A stretch of 64,000 nucleotides of DNA from Fusobacterium gastrosuis (GCF_900095285.1 NZ_LT607734.1:992001-1056000); one strand, 5' to 3'; shown: positions 45,087-54,591, counted from the stretch's first letter. Translations and numbers: made by a program. The notes: generated from the sequence alone by a model not told the origin.

Positions 45087-45956
45087 TTGAAGATTAGCAA
45101 TTTTGAAAAGTATATAGTTGAGAATCAAATATCAGATGAAATTTTAATAAAACTTTTGGAAAATATCAATGAAACTTTAGAATATGACTTTACCTCTCCA
45201 AGAAAATTGACAGATGAAGAAATAGACTATGAATATTTTGATAATTTTATAATAGAGTTTATTGAAAGTTCAGTTATAGATCAAGAAAATACTGAGGAAG
45301 AATGTGAATGTCATGATCATCATAAAGGACATTTTCATACACATGATAATAAAAATGAAACAAAGGAAGAAAGATTTAATGATAGTATGAAACAAGTTCA
45401 TATTATGGCAATGTATCTTTTAAGAGATGGAATTAATTATGTTGATTTAGTCCAAGAAGGTTTAGTGGGACTGGTTAAAGCAAATAATTTATATTCTGAA
45501 AATTTAGATTTCAAAAAAAATAAACTGTATTTTGTTGCAAAAGAAATGATAGAATATATAAAAAAACAATCAATAGAAAGAAAATTAGCTTTTAAACAGT
45601 ATATACAAGCTGAAAAGGAAAAAGAAGTAAAATTAAAGCTTTCTCCTAAAGTTAGATTAAAAGAAAGAGATGAAACAATAAAAAAAGCAGAAGCAGAAAA
45701 AAAGGAAGAACATAAGAAAGAAATTGAAAGATTGGAAGAACTTACCAAAGGGTTATTTGAATATTTTAATTTAAAATATAGATTGAGTGTAAGAGAAATA
45801 GAAGTACTCTTCTTATATTTTGGTTTAGATGGGAACGGAAAGAAAAATTTTTCAGATATAGAAAAAGCTATGGGGATACCTCTAGATATGGTAGATAAAA
45901 TATTAAAAGAAAGTATTTTTAAGCTTTCAGTTGGAAATGAAAAAGTTGAAATATAA
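45087..45956 (+). CDS. Sigma-70-like protein with a His/Cys metal-site insert
   Basis: 289 residues from a TTG start with GGAGG 8 bases upstream, 13 bases after rpoD. Residues 118-132 (YVDLVQEGLVGLVKA) match sigma region 2.2, and 233-280 (LSVREIEVLFLYFGLDGN...FSDIEKAMGI) match region 4. The region 2.3 melting segment, YATWW in rpoD, is replaced by FVAKEMIEYIKK. Residues 73-88 hold two Cys and six His (CECHDHHKGHFHTHDN), a likely metal site. A charged coiled coil (about 175-220) takes the place of region 3. It may be a polymerase-binding regulator that senses metal, or a divergent sigma factor. I know no named family for it. Confidence 0.6.
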   Translation: MKISNFEKYIVENQISDEILIKLLENINETLEYDFTSPRKLTDEEIDYEYFDNFIIEFIESSVIDQENTEEECECHDHHKGHFHTHDNKNETKEERFNDSMKQVHIMAMYLLRDGINYVDLVQEGLVGLVKANNLYSENLDFKKNKLYFVAKEMIEYIKKQSIERKLAFKQYIQAEKEKEVKLKLSPKVRLKERDETIKKAEAEKKEEHKKEIERLEELTKGLFEYFNLKYRLSVREIEVLFLYFGLDGNGKKNFSDIEKAMGIPLDMVDKILKESIFKLSVGNEKVEI

Positions 45957-45973
45957 TACTTATAGGTAGTGAT

Positions 45974-46749
45974 ATGAAAACAAAGAATATTATAAAAATT
46001 ATAGAAGATAAATACCCTTGTATAAATGCAGAAGAATGGGACAATGTGGGATTATTGATAGGAGATTATGATAAAGAAATAAAAAAATTCAGTTTTCTCT
46101 TGATGCAACAATAGAAGCAATAGAAAATGCTATAAGTAATGAAGTTGATATGATAATAACTCATCATCCTGTTATTTTTAAAGCGATAAAAAATATAAGG
46201 CAGCAAGATATTTTAGGAAAAAAAATACGAGAACTTATAAAGAAAGATATAAATGTTTATTGTATTCACACAAATTTAGATTCAACTAAAAATGGTTTAA
46301 ATGATTATGTCTTAAAAAAAATGGGTTATGAAGAGTCTAAGATTCTAGATTTTGTTGAAGAAAAAGATTGTGGAATAGGAAGAGTGTATACTTTAGACAA
46401 AGAGATGATATTATCTGAATATATCGAACTTATAAAAGAAAAACTGAATATATCTAATGTCAGAGTTATAAGTAAAAATATAAATAGAAAAATTAAAAAA
46501 ATTGCTTTAATAAATGGCTCAGCAATGAGTTATTGGCGATTAGCTAAAATAAAAAACATAGATTTATTTATAACTGGAGATGTTGGGTATCATGATGCAT
46601 TGGATGCATTAGAAAATAATTTGGATGTATTAGATTTTGGTCATTATGAGAGTGAAAATTTTTTCTATGAGCTATTAGAAAATGAATTAAAGGATTTAAA
46701 CTTAGAATTTTTAAAGTTTGATAATGGACCAATATTTAAATTTATGTAG
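45974..46749 (+). pseudogene. Nif3-like dinuclear metal centre protein, one frameshift
   Basis: The family is also annotated as GTP cyclohydrolase I type 2/YqfO. The start MKTKNIIKIIEDKYP then EEWDNVGLLIGDYDKEIKK runs to a stop at 46112-46114. The minus-one frame continues IQFSLDATIEAIENAISNEV, then DMIITHHPVIF (metal ligands), CIHTNLDSTKNGLN, DLFITGDVGYHDALDA and DFGHYESE. The break is in ATA AAA AAA TTC (A7 at 46081-46087); one additional A, or a minus-one slip, restores the frame. The combined length of about 258 residues is normal for the short form. Confidence 0.83.
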
Positions 46750-46774
46750 TGATTTTATTAGAAATGGAGAATTT

Positions 46775-47341
46775 ATGAAAAAAATATATACAATAATAGT
46801 TTTCTTATTACTTTCAGTTTTTTCATTTGCAAATTTTAATGATAATTTGAATCTTTTGAAAGAAGAGGATCAAAAGCTTGTTGAAGAAAAGATAACTGAA
46901 TTAGGTGATAACAAAAATATTACAGTTTTTGTAAATACTTTATCAGCGGATGAAGGGTTTGCAATATCTGATCCAGAACATGCAGTTATTTTGAATTTAA
47001 AAAAAATGGAAAATTCAAAAAAATTTAGTGTAGAATTATCATTTAGTAAAGATATAGATATTGATGATTATAGAGAGGATATTGATGAGGTTTTAGCAAG
47101 TACTGAAGAAATTTTAAAGCAAGGGGAATATACAAAATATTTAATTGCAACTCTTGATGGGGTTGGGACTGTTTTAGATAATGTTGAAATAGAACCATTG
47201 AGTCAGATGACAATGACTAAAGAGCAAGAAGAAAGCGGAAATAATTTATATCTTTTAGCAGCTATTGGAATCTTGATAACATTAGGGGTATCTTTTGTGT
47301 TATTTAGGCTAGAAAAGTTAGATGAGAAGAATAATCAATAA
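46775..47341 (+). CDS. Exported TPM-like membrane protein
   Basis: 188 residues: a signal peptide (MKKIYTIIVFLLLSVFSFAN), an extracytoplasmic domain (about 20-150) that looks like a short TPM/Psb32 fold (LKEEDQKLVEEKITELGDNK, VFVNTLSADEGFAISDPEHA, VELSFSKDIDIDDYRED), and one C-terminal membrane helix (about 160-178) with a short cytoplasmic tail. The TPM assignment is tentative. It starts 25 bases after the Nif3-like gene and is followed by rnpB. ATG 46775 has GGAGA upstream. Confidence 0.65.
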   Translation: MKKIYTIIVFLLLSVFSFANFNDNLNLLKEEDQKLVEEKITELGDNKNITVFVNTLSADEGFAISDPEHAVILNLKKMENSKKFSVELSFSKDIDIDDYREDIDEVLASTEEILKQGEYTKYLIATLDGVGTVLDNVEIEPLSQMTMTKEQEESGNNLYLLAAIGILITLGVSFVLFRLEKLDEKNNQ

Positions 47342-47345
47342 AAAT

Positions 47346-47680
47346 ATAGGTATTTGAGTTAATTGCTGTTTTTTTACACAGAGGAAAGTCCGGGCTCCAC
47401 AGAGCAAAAGGGTAGCTAACGGCTACTAAAAGAAATTTTAAGGAAAGTGCCACAGAAAATAAACCGCCAATTATGGTAAGGGTGAAAAGGTGGTGTAAGA
47501 GACCACCAGTTTTTTAGGAAACTAAAAAAGCTTGGTAAACCCCCTTTGGAGCAAGACTAAATAGGAAGGTGATAGGGGCTGCTCGTCCTCCTTCAGGGTA
47601 AGTCGCTAGAGATTATAAGAAATTATAATTCGAGATAAATAATTAACAAATACAAAACCCGGCTTATTAAATGCCTATAA
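47346..47680 (+). ncRNA. rnpB: RNase P RNA
   Basis: The catalytic RNA that trims tRNA 5' ends. Conserved landmarks: GAGGAAAGTCCGGGCTCC and AGAGCA at 47381-47405, GTGCCACAGAAAATAAACCG at about 47446-47465, GTAAGGGTGAAAAGGTGG, GTAAACCCC, and the 3' ACAAAACCCGGCTTA. P1 pairs ATAGGTATTT (47346-47355) with AAATGCCTAT (47669-47678), one G-U. The GAGGAAAGTC and CCCGGCTTA motifs settle the identity. The boundaries are set by P1 and may be a few bases off. Confidence 0.93.
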
Positions 47681-47683
47681 TTT

Positions 47684-47731
47684 AACTGCACTATTAATTT
47701 TGATAAAAAATGAAAGTGCAGTTTATTTTTT
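47684..47731 (+). terminator. rnpB terminator
   Basis: AACTGCACT and AGTGCAGTT pair around a long AT loop, followed by a run of T. Confidence 0.85.
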
Positions 47732-47803
47732 ATTATAAAATTAGTAATTTTTTATAAATTAAGATTTATTAAAATATTAAAAATAATATACACATAAAAA
47801 TAT

Positions 47804-47830
47804 AAAAAACTGGGAATTTCCCAGTTTTTT
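47804..47830. terminator. Bidirectional palindromic terminator after the thiolase gene
   Basis: AAAAAACTGGGAA and TTCCCAGTTTTTT are perfectly complementary. It ends the minus-strand thiolase gene and may also back up the rnpB terminator. Confidence 0.88.
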
Positions 47831-47856
47831 AATACTAATAAAATCAAAGATATTTT

Positions 47857-49065
47857 TTATTTAACATTTTTTAGAATAAGAGCTGTTCCCATTCCTCCAC
47901 CGATACATAGAGATGCTAAACCGTAGTCAACTCCTCTTTTCTTCATTTCATGGATTAAAGTTACAGTGATTCTGTTTCCTGATGCTCCAACTGGATGTCC
48001 TAAAGCAATAGCTCCACCATTTACATTAGTTTTATCAGCAAACCATTCTTCTTTTACACCATGTTCATTACAAAGTTCTTTTATAACTCCAAGTGATTGA
48101 GCAGCAAATGCTTCATTTAATTCAATAACTTGCATATCTTCTAATTTTAAATTAGATTTCTTTAAAGCTTTTCTTATTGCAGGAACTGGTCCCATACCCA
48201 TTATTAATGGATCTACACCACCTGTACCAGTTGCAACTATTTCAACAAGAGGTTTTAAATTATATTTTGCAATAGCTTCTTCAGAAGCAAGCATTAAAAA
48301 TGATGCACCATCATTAAGTCCAGATGCATTTCCGGCAGTAACTGAACCATCTTTTTTGAATGCAGGTTTAAGTCCTGCTAATTTTTCTAAACTAGTTTTT
48401 CTATTAGGATATTCATCTGTATCAAAAATGATATCTCCTTTTTTATTAGGTATAACAACAGGAACTATTTCATCCTTAAATCTTCCAGCATCTACAGCTG
48501 CTATTGCTTTTTCTTGAGATGCAAAAGCAAAAGCATCTTGTTCTTCTCTTGAAATAGAATATTTATCAGCTATATTTTCAGCTGTAATTCCCATATGAAT
48601 ATTGTGGTAAGCATCAGTTAAAGCATCATATACCATGTGATCTTTCATAACAAGATCAGCCATTTTATGCCCACCTCTTACAACTCCTGGTAATACAAAT
48701 CCTGCTCCTGACATACATTCAGTTCCACCAGCTATAATAACATCAGCTTCTCCAGATTTTATATTAGAATAAGCAGTTATTACAGATTTCATTCCACTTC
48801 CACAAATAATATTAATAGAGTATGCAGGGACTTCAACAGGGATACCAGCTTTTATTGCTACCTGTCTTCCAACACCTTGTGCTTGTCCAGCTCCAAGTAC
48901 ATTTCCAACTATTACTTCATCAATATTAGCTGGATCAATTTTAGTTTCTTCAACTATATTTTTTACGACTTGAGCTCCGATATCTGCAGGTTTTAGAGAT
49001 GCCAATGACCCTAAAAAACTACCGATAGGTGTTCTTTTTGCTGCTACTACATAAACTTTACTCAT
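47857..49065 (-). CDS. Acetyl-CoA C-acetyltransferase (thiolase)
   Basis: 402 residues. It condenses two acetyl-CoA to acetoacetyl-CoA for butyrate formation, or runs in reverse. Active-site Cys in INIICGSGMKSVITAY, His in NVNGGAIALGHPVGASGNR, and the second Cys in GLASLCIGGGMGTALIL. It is slightly longer than ThlA/AtoB (about 392). Start MSKVYVVAAKRTPIGSF with AGGAGGG upstream. No other butyrate-pathway gene is adjacent; fabG is 140 bases upstream on the same strand. Confidence 0.95.
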   Translation of the reverse strand: MSKVYVVAAKRTPIGSFLGSLASLKPADIGAQVVKNIVEETKIDPANIDEVIVGNVLGAGQAQGVGRQVAIKAGIPVEVPAYSINIICGSGMKSVITAYSNIKSGEADVIIAGGTECMSGAGFVLPGVVRGGHKMADLVMKDHMVYDALTDAYHNIHMGITAENIADKYSISREEQDAFAFASQEKAIAAVDAGRFKDEIVPVVIPNKKGDIIFDTDEYPNRKTSLEKLAGLKPAFKKDGSVTAGNASGLNDGASFLMLASEEAIAKYNLKPLVEIVATGTGGVDPLIMGMGPVPAIRKALKKSNLKLEDMQVIELNEAFAAQSLGVIKELCNEHGVKEEWFADKTNVNGGAIALGHPVGASGNRITVTLIHEMKKRGVDYGLASLCIGGGMGTALILKNVK

Positions 49066-49205
49066 TTTTTGACCCTCCTAAGAATTATTTTTAAACAAAA
49101 TTAATAATTTATAAAAATAGTATAGCATATTTTATATTTTTTTTTAATATTTATATCTATTTTTATAAACAATAGAAGATTAAATAAAAATTTATATAAT
49201 TAATC

Positions 49206-49925
49206 TTATAACATTAGTCCTCCGCCGACAGAAAGTACTTCTCCACTTATGAAAGAAGATTCATCACTTGCTAAGAAAAGGACAGCATTAGCTATATCTT
49301 CAGGTTCTCCCAATCTTCCAAGAGGAGTTGCATTTAACATTTCTTGGATAGTTTTTTCCGGTAAAACATCAGTCATAGGAGTTCTTATGAAGCCAGGAGC
49401 AATACAATTTGCTCTAATATTTCTTCCACCTAGTTCTTTAGCCCAAGTTTTAGTCATTGCAATAACGCCACCCTTTGTAGCAGCATAATTAGTTTGCCCA
49501 GGGTTTCCATGTAAACCAACGACAGAGGATAGAGTTATAATAGAACCTTTTCTATTTTTAAACATAGATTTTCCAACAGCCTGTGTCATATTGAAAACAC
49601 CTTTTAAATTTACATCTATAACAGCATCCCATTGATCTTCACCCATTCTTACAAGTAAAGCATCTTTAGTTATTCCAGCATTGTTCACTAAAACTTCAAT
49701 TTTTCCATATTCATTTTCAACTTCATCAACAAAAGTTTTTATAGCTTCTCTATCAGTTACATTTAATATTTTATGAACTATATTTTTTTCTACAAAAGTA
49801 GCTTCTCCCATATCACATGAAATTATCATTTTTGGATTTTCTTTAGCAAGTCTTTCGGCGATAGCTCTTCCTATACCTCTTGCTGCTCCAGTAACAACAA
49901 CGACTTTTCCTTCCAATCTATTCAT
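49206..49925 (-). CDS. fabG: 3-oxoacyl-ACP reductase (SDR family)
   Basis: 239 residues, short-chain dehydrogenase. Cofactor loop VVTGAARGIGRAIA, NNAG motif, catalytic Ser (ITLSSVVG) and YxxxK (NYAATKGG), then PGFIRTPMTD and the conserved end FLASDESSFISGEVLSVGGG. It fits FabG of fatty-acid synthesis, but it stands next to thiolase and not in a fab cluster, so acetoacetyl-CoA reduction is possible. GGAGG precedes the ATG. Confidence 0.85.
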   Translation of the reverse strand: MNRLEGKVVVVTGAARGIGRAIAERLAKENPKMIISCDMGEATFVEKNIVHKILNVTDREAIKTFVDEVENEYGKIEVLVNNAGITKDALLVRMGEDQWDAVIDVNLKGVFNMTQAVGKSMFKNRKGSIITLSSVVGLHGNPGQTNYAATKGGVIAMTKTWAKELGGRNIRANCIAPGFIRTPMTDVLPEKTIQEMLNATPLGRLGEPEDIANAVLFLASDESSFISGEVLSVGGGLML

Positions 49926-50049
49926 TTAAAAACCTCCAAATTTTATTTTTATAAAAAACTAATATGACAAAGTATATTATAAAAGTATGGAATTGTCAAG
50001 AAACTAGGAATTTAAGACACTCTAAAAGTATTATAAAATAAAGAAAAAA

Positions 50050-50073
50050 TATTAATAACAGATGTTATTAATA
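50050..50073 (-). terminator. Terminator of the dtd gene
   Basis: TATTAATAAC and GTTATTAATA form a perfect stem; on the minus strand it is followed by ATTTTTT. It lies just past the dtd stop codon. Confidence 0.7.
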
Positions 50074-50090
50074 GAAAAATAATTTAGTAA

Positions 50091-50546
50091 CTATTTTATA
50101 CTAGTATCAGCAGTATCAATTATTAAAGTAACTGGTCCGTCATTTAAAAGTTCAACTTTCATATCAGCTCCAAATTTTCCTGTTTCAGTTTTGATATCAA
50201 AATTTCTAAATTCATCTATGAATTTTAGATATAATTCATTTGCTAATTCAGGTTTAGCAGCATCTATAAAAGATGGCCGTCTTCCTTTTATGCAATTTCC
50301 ATAAAGTGTGAATTGAGAAATGATTAGAACTTCACCATTAACATCTTTTAAAGATAGATTCATTTTATCGTTTTCATCTTCAAAAATTCTTAAATCTTTT
50401 ATTTTATTAGCCAACCATTTAACTTCTTTCATTGTATCATTGTGGTTAATGCCAAGTAAGATAAGAAAACCTTTTTCGATTTTTCCGACTGTAAGTCCAT
50501 TAATTTGGACTTGTGCATATTTTACTCTTTGAATAACTGTTCTCAA
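50091..50546 (-). CDS. dtd: D-aminoacyl-tRNA deacylase
   Basis: 151 residues. It removes D-amino acids mischarged on tRNA. The start MRTVIQRVKYAQVQINGLTV is the normal N-terminus of the family, here from a TTG codon with GAGG upstream. The SQFTLYG motif (SQFTLYGNCIKGRRPSF) and the cross-subunit NDGPVT motif near the C-terminus are intact. Confidence 0.95.
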   Translation of the reverse strand: MRTVIQRVKYAQVQINGLTVGKIEKGFLILLGINHNDTMKEVKWLANKIKDLRIFEDENDKMNLSLKDVNGEVLIISQFTLYGNCIKGRRPSFIDAAKPELANELYLKFIDEFRNFDIKTETGKFGADMKVELLNDGPVTLIIDTADTSIK

Positions 50547-50605
50547 TATAATCGCCTCGATTTTTTTTTATTATAGTTTTCCGTAAAACAAACATTTAAT
50601 TTACT

Positions 50606-50633
50606 TTGAAAATATAAAAAAATATGCTATAAT
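50606..50633 (+). promoter_or_regulatory. Promoter of pncB
   Basis: TTGAAA (50606-50611) and TATAAT (50628-50633), 16 bases apart, about 30 bases before the start. Confidence 0.6.
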
Positions 50634-50662
50634 GCATATATAATATTTTTAAGGTGGTAAGA

Positions 50663-52168
50663 ATGAAAGATAGATATATTTTAACAGAGTTTGCAAGAGT
50701 AATCAACTCAGATAGATATCAATATACAGAAAGTGACATATTTCTTATGGAAAATATGCAAGATAAAGAAGCTGTTTTTGATGTATTTTTTAGAAAAACA
50801 GAAGATGGTGGTTTTGCAGTTGTATCAGGAATTCAAGAAGTTATACATTTAATAGAAATCTTAAATAATACTTCAGAAGAAGAAAAAAGAAAATATTTTT
50901 CAGCAATTTTAGAAGAAGAACATCTAGTGGATTTTTTATCAAAAATAAAATTTACAGGAAATTTGTATGCTATGAGGGATGGAGAAATTGTATATCCAAA
51001 TGAACCTATTATAACTATAAAAGCACCATTAATTGAAGCAAAAATTTTGGAAACACCTATTTTGAATATAATAAATATGAATATGGCAATTGCAACAAAA
51101 GCATCGATGGTAACAAGAGCTGCGGAACCAGTAAAAGTTTTATCTTTTGGAAGCAGAAGAGCTCATGGCTTTGATAGTGCAGTGGAAGGAAATAAAGCAG
51201 CTGTTATTGGAGGGTGTTATGGACACTCAAATCTTATGACAGAATATAAATATGGAATTCCAGCTCATGGAACAATGTCACATTCATATATACAAGCATT
51301 TGGTGTAGGTGCAGAAGCAGAGAAAGTAGCCTTTACAACATTCATAAATAATAGAAGGAATAGAGAAAAAAATTCTTTGATTTTACTTATAGATACATAC
51401 GATACTATAAATATAGGTATAGAAAATGCTATAAAATCTTTTAAAGAGTGTGGAATTGATAATTCATATAAAGGAATTTATGGAATTAGATTGGATTCAG
51501 GAGATTTGGCGTATCAATCAAAAAAATGTAGAAAAAGACTGGATGAAGAGGGATTCACCAAAGCTGTTATAACATTGACAAACTCTTTAGATGAAAAATT
51601 GATAAGATCATTAAAAGAACAAGGTGCTTGTGTAGACATGTATGGAGTGGGGGATGCAATAGCTGTAAGTAAGTCATATCCTTGTTTTGGTGGAGTTTAT
51701 AAAATAGTTGAACTAGATGAAAAACCTCTTATAAAAATTTCAGGAGATGTTATTAAAATTTCTAATCCTGGCTTTAAAGAAGTTTATAGAATATATGACT
51801 CAGAAGGTGTGGCTTATGCCGATTTAATCACTTTAGTTAATAGCGATAAAGATAAAGAGAAGTTACTTAATTATAAAGAGTTATCAATAAGAGATGAAAA
51901 ATATGAGTTTAAAAGTAGTCTACTAAAAGAAAATAATTACACTTACAAAAAATTAACTAGATTATATATAGAGCAGGGAGAAATTAAGCAAGAATTATAC
52001 GAAGAATTATTTGATATATTAAACTCTCAGAAATATTATTTGGAATCTTTAGAGAAGTTGTCTATTGAAAGAAAAAGACTAGAAAACCCTCATAATTATA
52101 AAGTTGATTTATCTAGTGATTTGATTAAGTTAAAATATGATTTGATTAAAGAAGCAAAAAATATATAA
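50663..52168 (+). CDS. pncB: Nicotinate phosphoribosyltransferase
   Basis: About 501 residues. It makes nicotinate mononucleotide for NAD salvage. Substrate-binding GSRRAHGFDSAV, the catalytic-site AHGTMSHSYIQAF (His), LLIDTYDTINIGI and IRLDSGDLAYQSKKCRKRLD identify the long, Firmicute-like NAPRTase. It is the first of a plus-strand series (pncB-psd-NusG II-permease-methyltransferase). AAGGTGG supports ATG 50663 over the GTG at 50654. Confidence 0.94.
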   Translation: MKDRYILTEFARVINSDRYQYTESDIFLMENMQDKEAVFDVFFRKTEDGGFAVVSGIQEVIHLIEILNNTSEEEKRKYFSAILEEEHLVDFLSKIKFTGNLYAMRDGEIVYPNEPIITIKAPLIEAKILETPILNIINMNMAIATKASMVTRAAEPVKVLSFGSRRAHGFDSAVEGNKAAVIGGCYGHSNLMTEYKYGIPAHGTMSHSYIQAFGVGAEAEKVAFTTFINNRRNREKNSLILLIDTYDTINIGIENAIKSFKECGIDNSYKGIYGIRLDSGDLAYQSKKCRKRLDEEGFTKAVITLTNSLDEKLIRSLKEQGACVDMYGVGDAIAVSKSYPCFGGVYKIVELDEKPLIKISGDVIKISNPGFKEVYRIYDSEGVAYADLITLVNSDKDKEKLLNYKELSIRDEKYEFKSSLLKENNYTYKKLTRLYIEQGEIKQELYEELFDILNSQKYYLESLEKLSIERKRLENPHNYKVDLSSDLIKLKYDLIKEAKNI

Positions 52169-52184
52169 AAAAGGTAGTATATTT

Positions 52185-53087
52185 ATGAAGTTTGAAAAAA
52201 TAAAATATATTGAAAGAAAAACTGGAGAAATAAAAGAAGAAAAAGTTATGGGAGAGGGAGCTTTAAAGTTTTTGTACTATAATCCATTTGGTTCTCTTTT
52301 ATTAAATACAGTAGTAAAAAGAAAATTTTTATCAGAAATTTATGGAAAAAAAATGAATAAACCAGAATCTAAGATGAAAATAGCTGGTTTTATAAAAGAA
52401 ATGAATATAGATATGAATGATTATGCAAGAGATATAAATGAATATAAAAGTTTTAATGACTTCTTTTATAGAGAATTAAAGACTGGAGCCAGAATTATAG
52501 ATAGAACTGAAAATGTTTTAGTTTCTCCAGCGGATGGAAAAATTTTAGCTTATGAAAATTTAAAAGAAAAAGATAAATTTTTTGTAAAAGGTTCGGAGTT
52601 TACTCTAGAAGAATTCTTTAGTGACAAAGAGTTAGCTAAAAAATATGAAGATGGAACTTTTGTAATAGTGAGATTAGCTCCAGCTGATTATCATAGATTT
52701 CATTTCCCGACAGCTGGGAAAATAAGTGAAACAAAGAAGATAAAAGGTTATTATTACTCTGTTTCAACACATGCTATAAAGAGAAACTTTAGAATTTTTT
52801 GTGAAAATAAGAGGGAATATGCAATACTATCTACAAAGCAATTTGGAAATATAGCAATGATTGATGTTGGTGCAACAATGGTTGGAAGTATAGTTCAAAC
52901 ATATAAGGAAAATTCTTTTGTAGAAAAAGGTGATGAAAAAGGGTATTTCTTATTTGGAGGTTCTACATGTATTTTAGTTTTTGAAAAAGACAAAATTCAA
53001 GTAGATGAAGATATTATAGAAAACACAAAAAATGGAATAGAAACAAGAATTTATATGGGAGAAAAAATAGCACATGAAAAAAAATAA
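52185..53087 (+). CDS. psd: Phosphatidylserine decarboxylase
   Basis: 300 residues, forming phosphatidylethanolamine. NDFFYRELKTGAR, VSPADGKI, LAPADYHRFHFP and the self-cleavage site FGGSTCILVF near the C-terminus are present. The usual LGST appears as GGST, with the Ser that becomes the pyruvoyl group. Type II form, as in Clostridium. Overlaps the next gene by 14 bases. Confidence 0.94.
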   Translation: MKFEKIKYIERKTGEIKEEKVMGEGALKFLYYNPFGSLLLNTVVKRKFLSEIYGKKMNKPESKMKIAGFIKEMNIDMNDYARDINEYKSFNDFFYRELKTGARIIDRTENVLVSPADGKILAYENLKEKDKFFVKGSEFTLEEFFSDKELAKKYEDGTFVIVRLAPADYHRFHFPTAGKISETKKIKGYYYSVSTHAIKRNFRIFCENKREYAILSTKQFGNIAMIDVGATMVGSIVQTYKENSFVEKGDEKGYFLFGGSTCILVFEKDKIQVDEDIIENTKNGIETRIYMGEKIAHEKK

Positions 53088-53460
53088 ATATTTTAAAATA
53101 GGAGATCTTATAATATATTCACTCCTAATAGTTTTTTTTCTGGTGCTTTTTATAAAAGTTAAAAGCTTCAAAGATGTAAAAGGGGCTAAAGCAGAAATAT
53201 GGGTTAATGGAAGTTTAGAATATATCTATCCTTTACAATCAGAAGAAAAAAATATATTTATAGATACGGTCATAGGTGGCTGTAATATACAGTTTAAAGA
53301 TTATATGGTAAGAGTGACAAGTTCAAATTCACCTTTAAAAATAGCAGTTAAACAAGGTTTTATTAAATCTCCCGGAGAAGTCATTATAGGAATTCCGGAT
53401 AGGTTAGTTATAAAAATTGTCGGTGATGGTGAAGACGAAATAGATTTTATAGCAAGATAG
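53074..53460 (+). CDS. NusG domain II-containing protein
   Basis: 128 residues: an N-terminal membrane helix (about 9-27) followed by a NusG-II-type beta domain (AEIWVNGSLEYIYPL, IGGCNIQFKDYMVRVTSSNS, KQGFIKSPGEVIIGIPDRLV). The motif NxxVRVxxSxCPxxxCVxxGxI is recognisable, but the cysteines are replaced here (SSNSPLKIAVKQGFI). Such proteins often sit near ApbE or Gx transporters; here it is between psd and a permease. The role is unknown. Confidence 0.8.
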   Translation: MKKNKYFKIGDLIIYSLLIVFFLVLFIKVKSFKDVKGAKAEIWVNGSLEYIYPLQSEEKNIFIDTVIGGCNIQFKDYMVRVTSSNSPLKIAVKQGFIKSPGEVIIGIPDRLVIKIVGDGEDEIDFIAR

Positions 53461-53496
53461 AAAGACAAAATAAGGTATAAAGGTAAAAGGTTGAGG

Positions 53497-54591
53497 ATGG
53501 AGAAAAAGAATTTTTTTAAATTAGTAACACTTATTATTATTTTTGTAATAATACAAACATATTTTCAAAATACGGAAGAATTTTCAGTAGTAATAAAAAA
53601 ATGGATAGGATACTTTGTTCCTTTGATTTGGGGAATATTTATAGCTTTATTATTAGGACCTTTAGTTGAATTTTTAGAAAAAAAAATAAAATTAAAGAAA
53701 TTAATAGCAGTAATTTTATCAATAATTTTTATGTGTTTAGTTTTAATTTTACTAGCTTTAATGGTAATTCCACAATTAATATCGTCAATAAAAGAGCTAA
53801 ATAGCTTGTATCCACATATATTGGAAAAGATAACGATAATATCAGATAGAATAATGATTTATTTAGAAAAAAAAGAACTTTTAAACTTAGATATGCATGA
53901 GTTTAATAAAGATATAAGTGGAATGCTAAAAAATAATGTAGCAAACATACAAAATTTCATAATATCCCTATTTAAGAATATGCTTAAATTAACAATAAAT
54001 CTAACAAATTTTTTCTTAGGTTTAATTTTGGCTTTCTTTATTTTACTTGATAAAAAAGTTCATATGAATACAAGGGACAATATAATAAAAGTGTTATTTG
54101 GAAAGAAAAGAGCAGGATATATTGTGGAAAAGATAACTCAATCAAGAGATATATTTATAGCATATATAGCAGGGAAAATAATAGTTTCATTTATAGTAGG
54201 ATTATCGGTGTTTGTGGTATTGGCAATAACAAAGACACCTTATGCATCTCTTAGTGCAGTTCTTTTAGGAGTTGGAAATATGATACCTTATATAGGTTCA
54301 ATTGTTGGAGGGGTAATAGCTGCATTTTTAATTTTTTTAGTAGCTCCTATAAAGGTCCTTTTCTTATTGGTAGCCATAGGAATATCACAACTTTTAGATG
54401 GATTTATAGTTGGACCTAAAATAATAGGAGATAAGGTGGGTTTAGATTCTTTTTGGGTTATGTTATCAATGATAGTTTTTGGTGGACTTTTTGGTGTGAT
54501 GGGAATGTTCTTAGGAATACCTATAATGTGTATAATTAAAATATTGTATAGGGATGCATTAGAAAAAATAAATGAAAAAGAGGGAAATTAA
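53497..54591 (+). CDS. AI-2E/PerM family permease
   Basis: About 364 residues with seven or eight membrane segments. The family end is clear: SAVLLGVGNMIPYIGSIVGG, LLDGFIVGPKIIGDKVGLD and GGLFGVMGMFLGIPIMCIIK. Members include the TqsA exporter, sodium-proton antiporters and proteins of unknown cargo, so no substrate is assigned. The start at ATG 53497 follows an AAAGG; a TTG at 53491 is the alternative. The end overlaps the next gene by one base. Confidence 0.88.
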   Translation: MEKKNFFKLVTLIIIFVIIQTYFQNTEEFSVVIKKWIGYFVPLIWGIFIALLLGPLVEFLEKKIKLKKLIAVILSIIFMCLVLILLALMVIPQLISSIKELNSLYPHILEKITIISDRIMIYLEKKELLNLDMHEFNKDISGMLKNNVANIQNFIISLFKNMLKLTINLTNFFLGLILAFFILLDKKVHMNTRDNIIKVLFGKKRAGYIVEKITQSRDIFIAYIAGKIIVSFIVGLSVFVVLAITKTPYASLSAVLLGVGNMIPYIGSIVGGVIAAFLIFLVAPIKVLFLLVAIGISQLLDGFIVGPKIIGDKVGLDSFWVMLSMIVFGGLFGVMGMFLGIPIMCIIKILYRDALEKINEKEGN

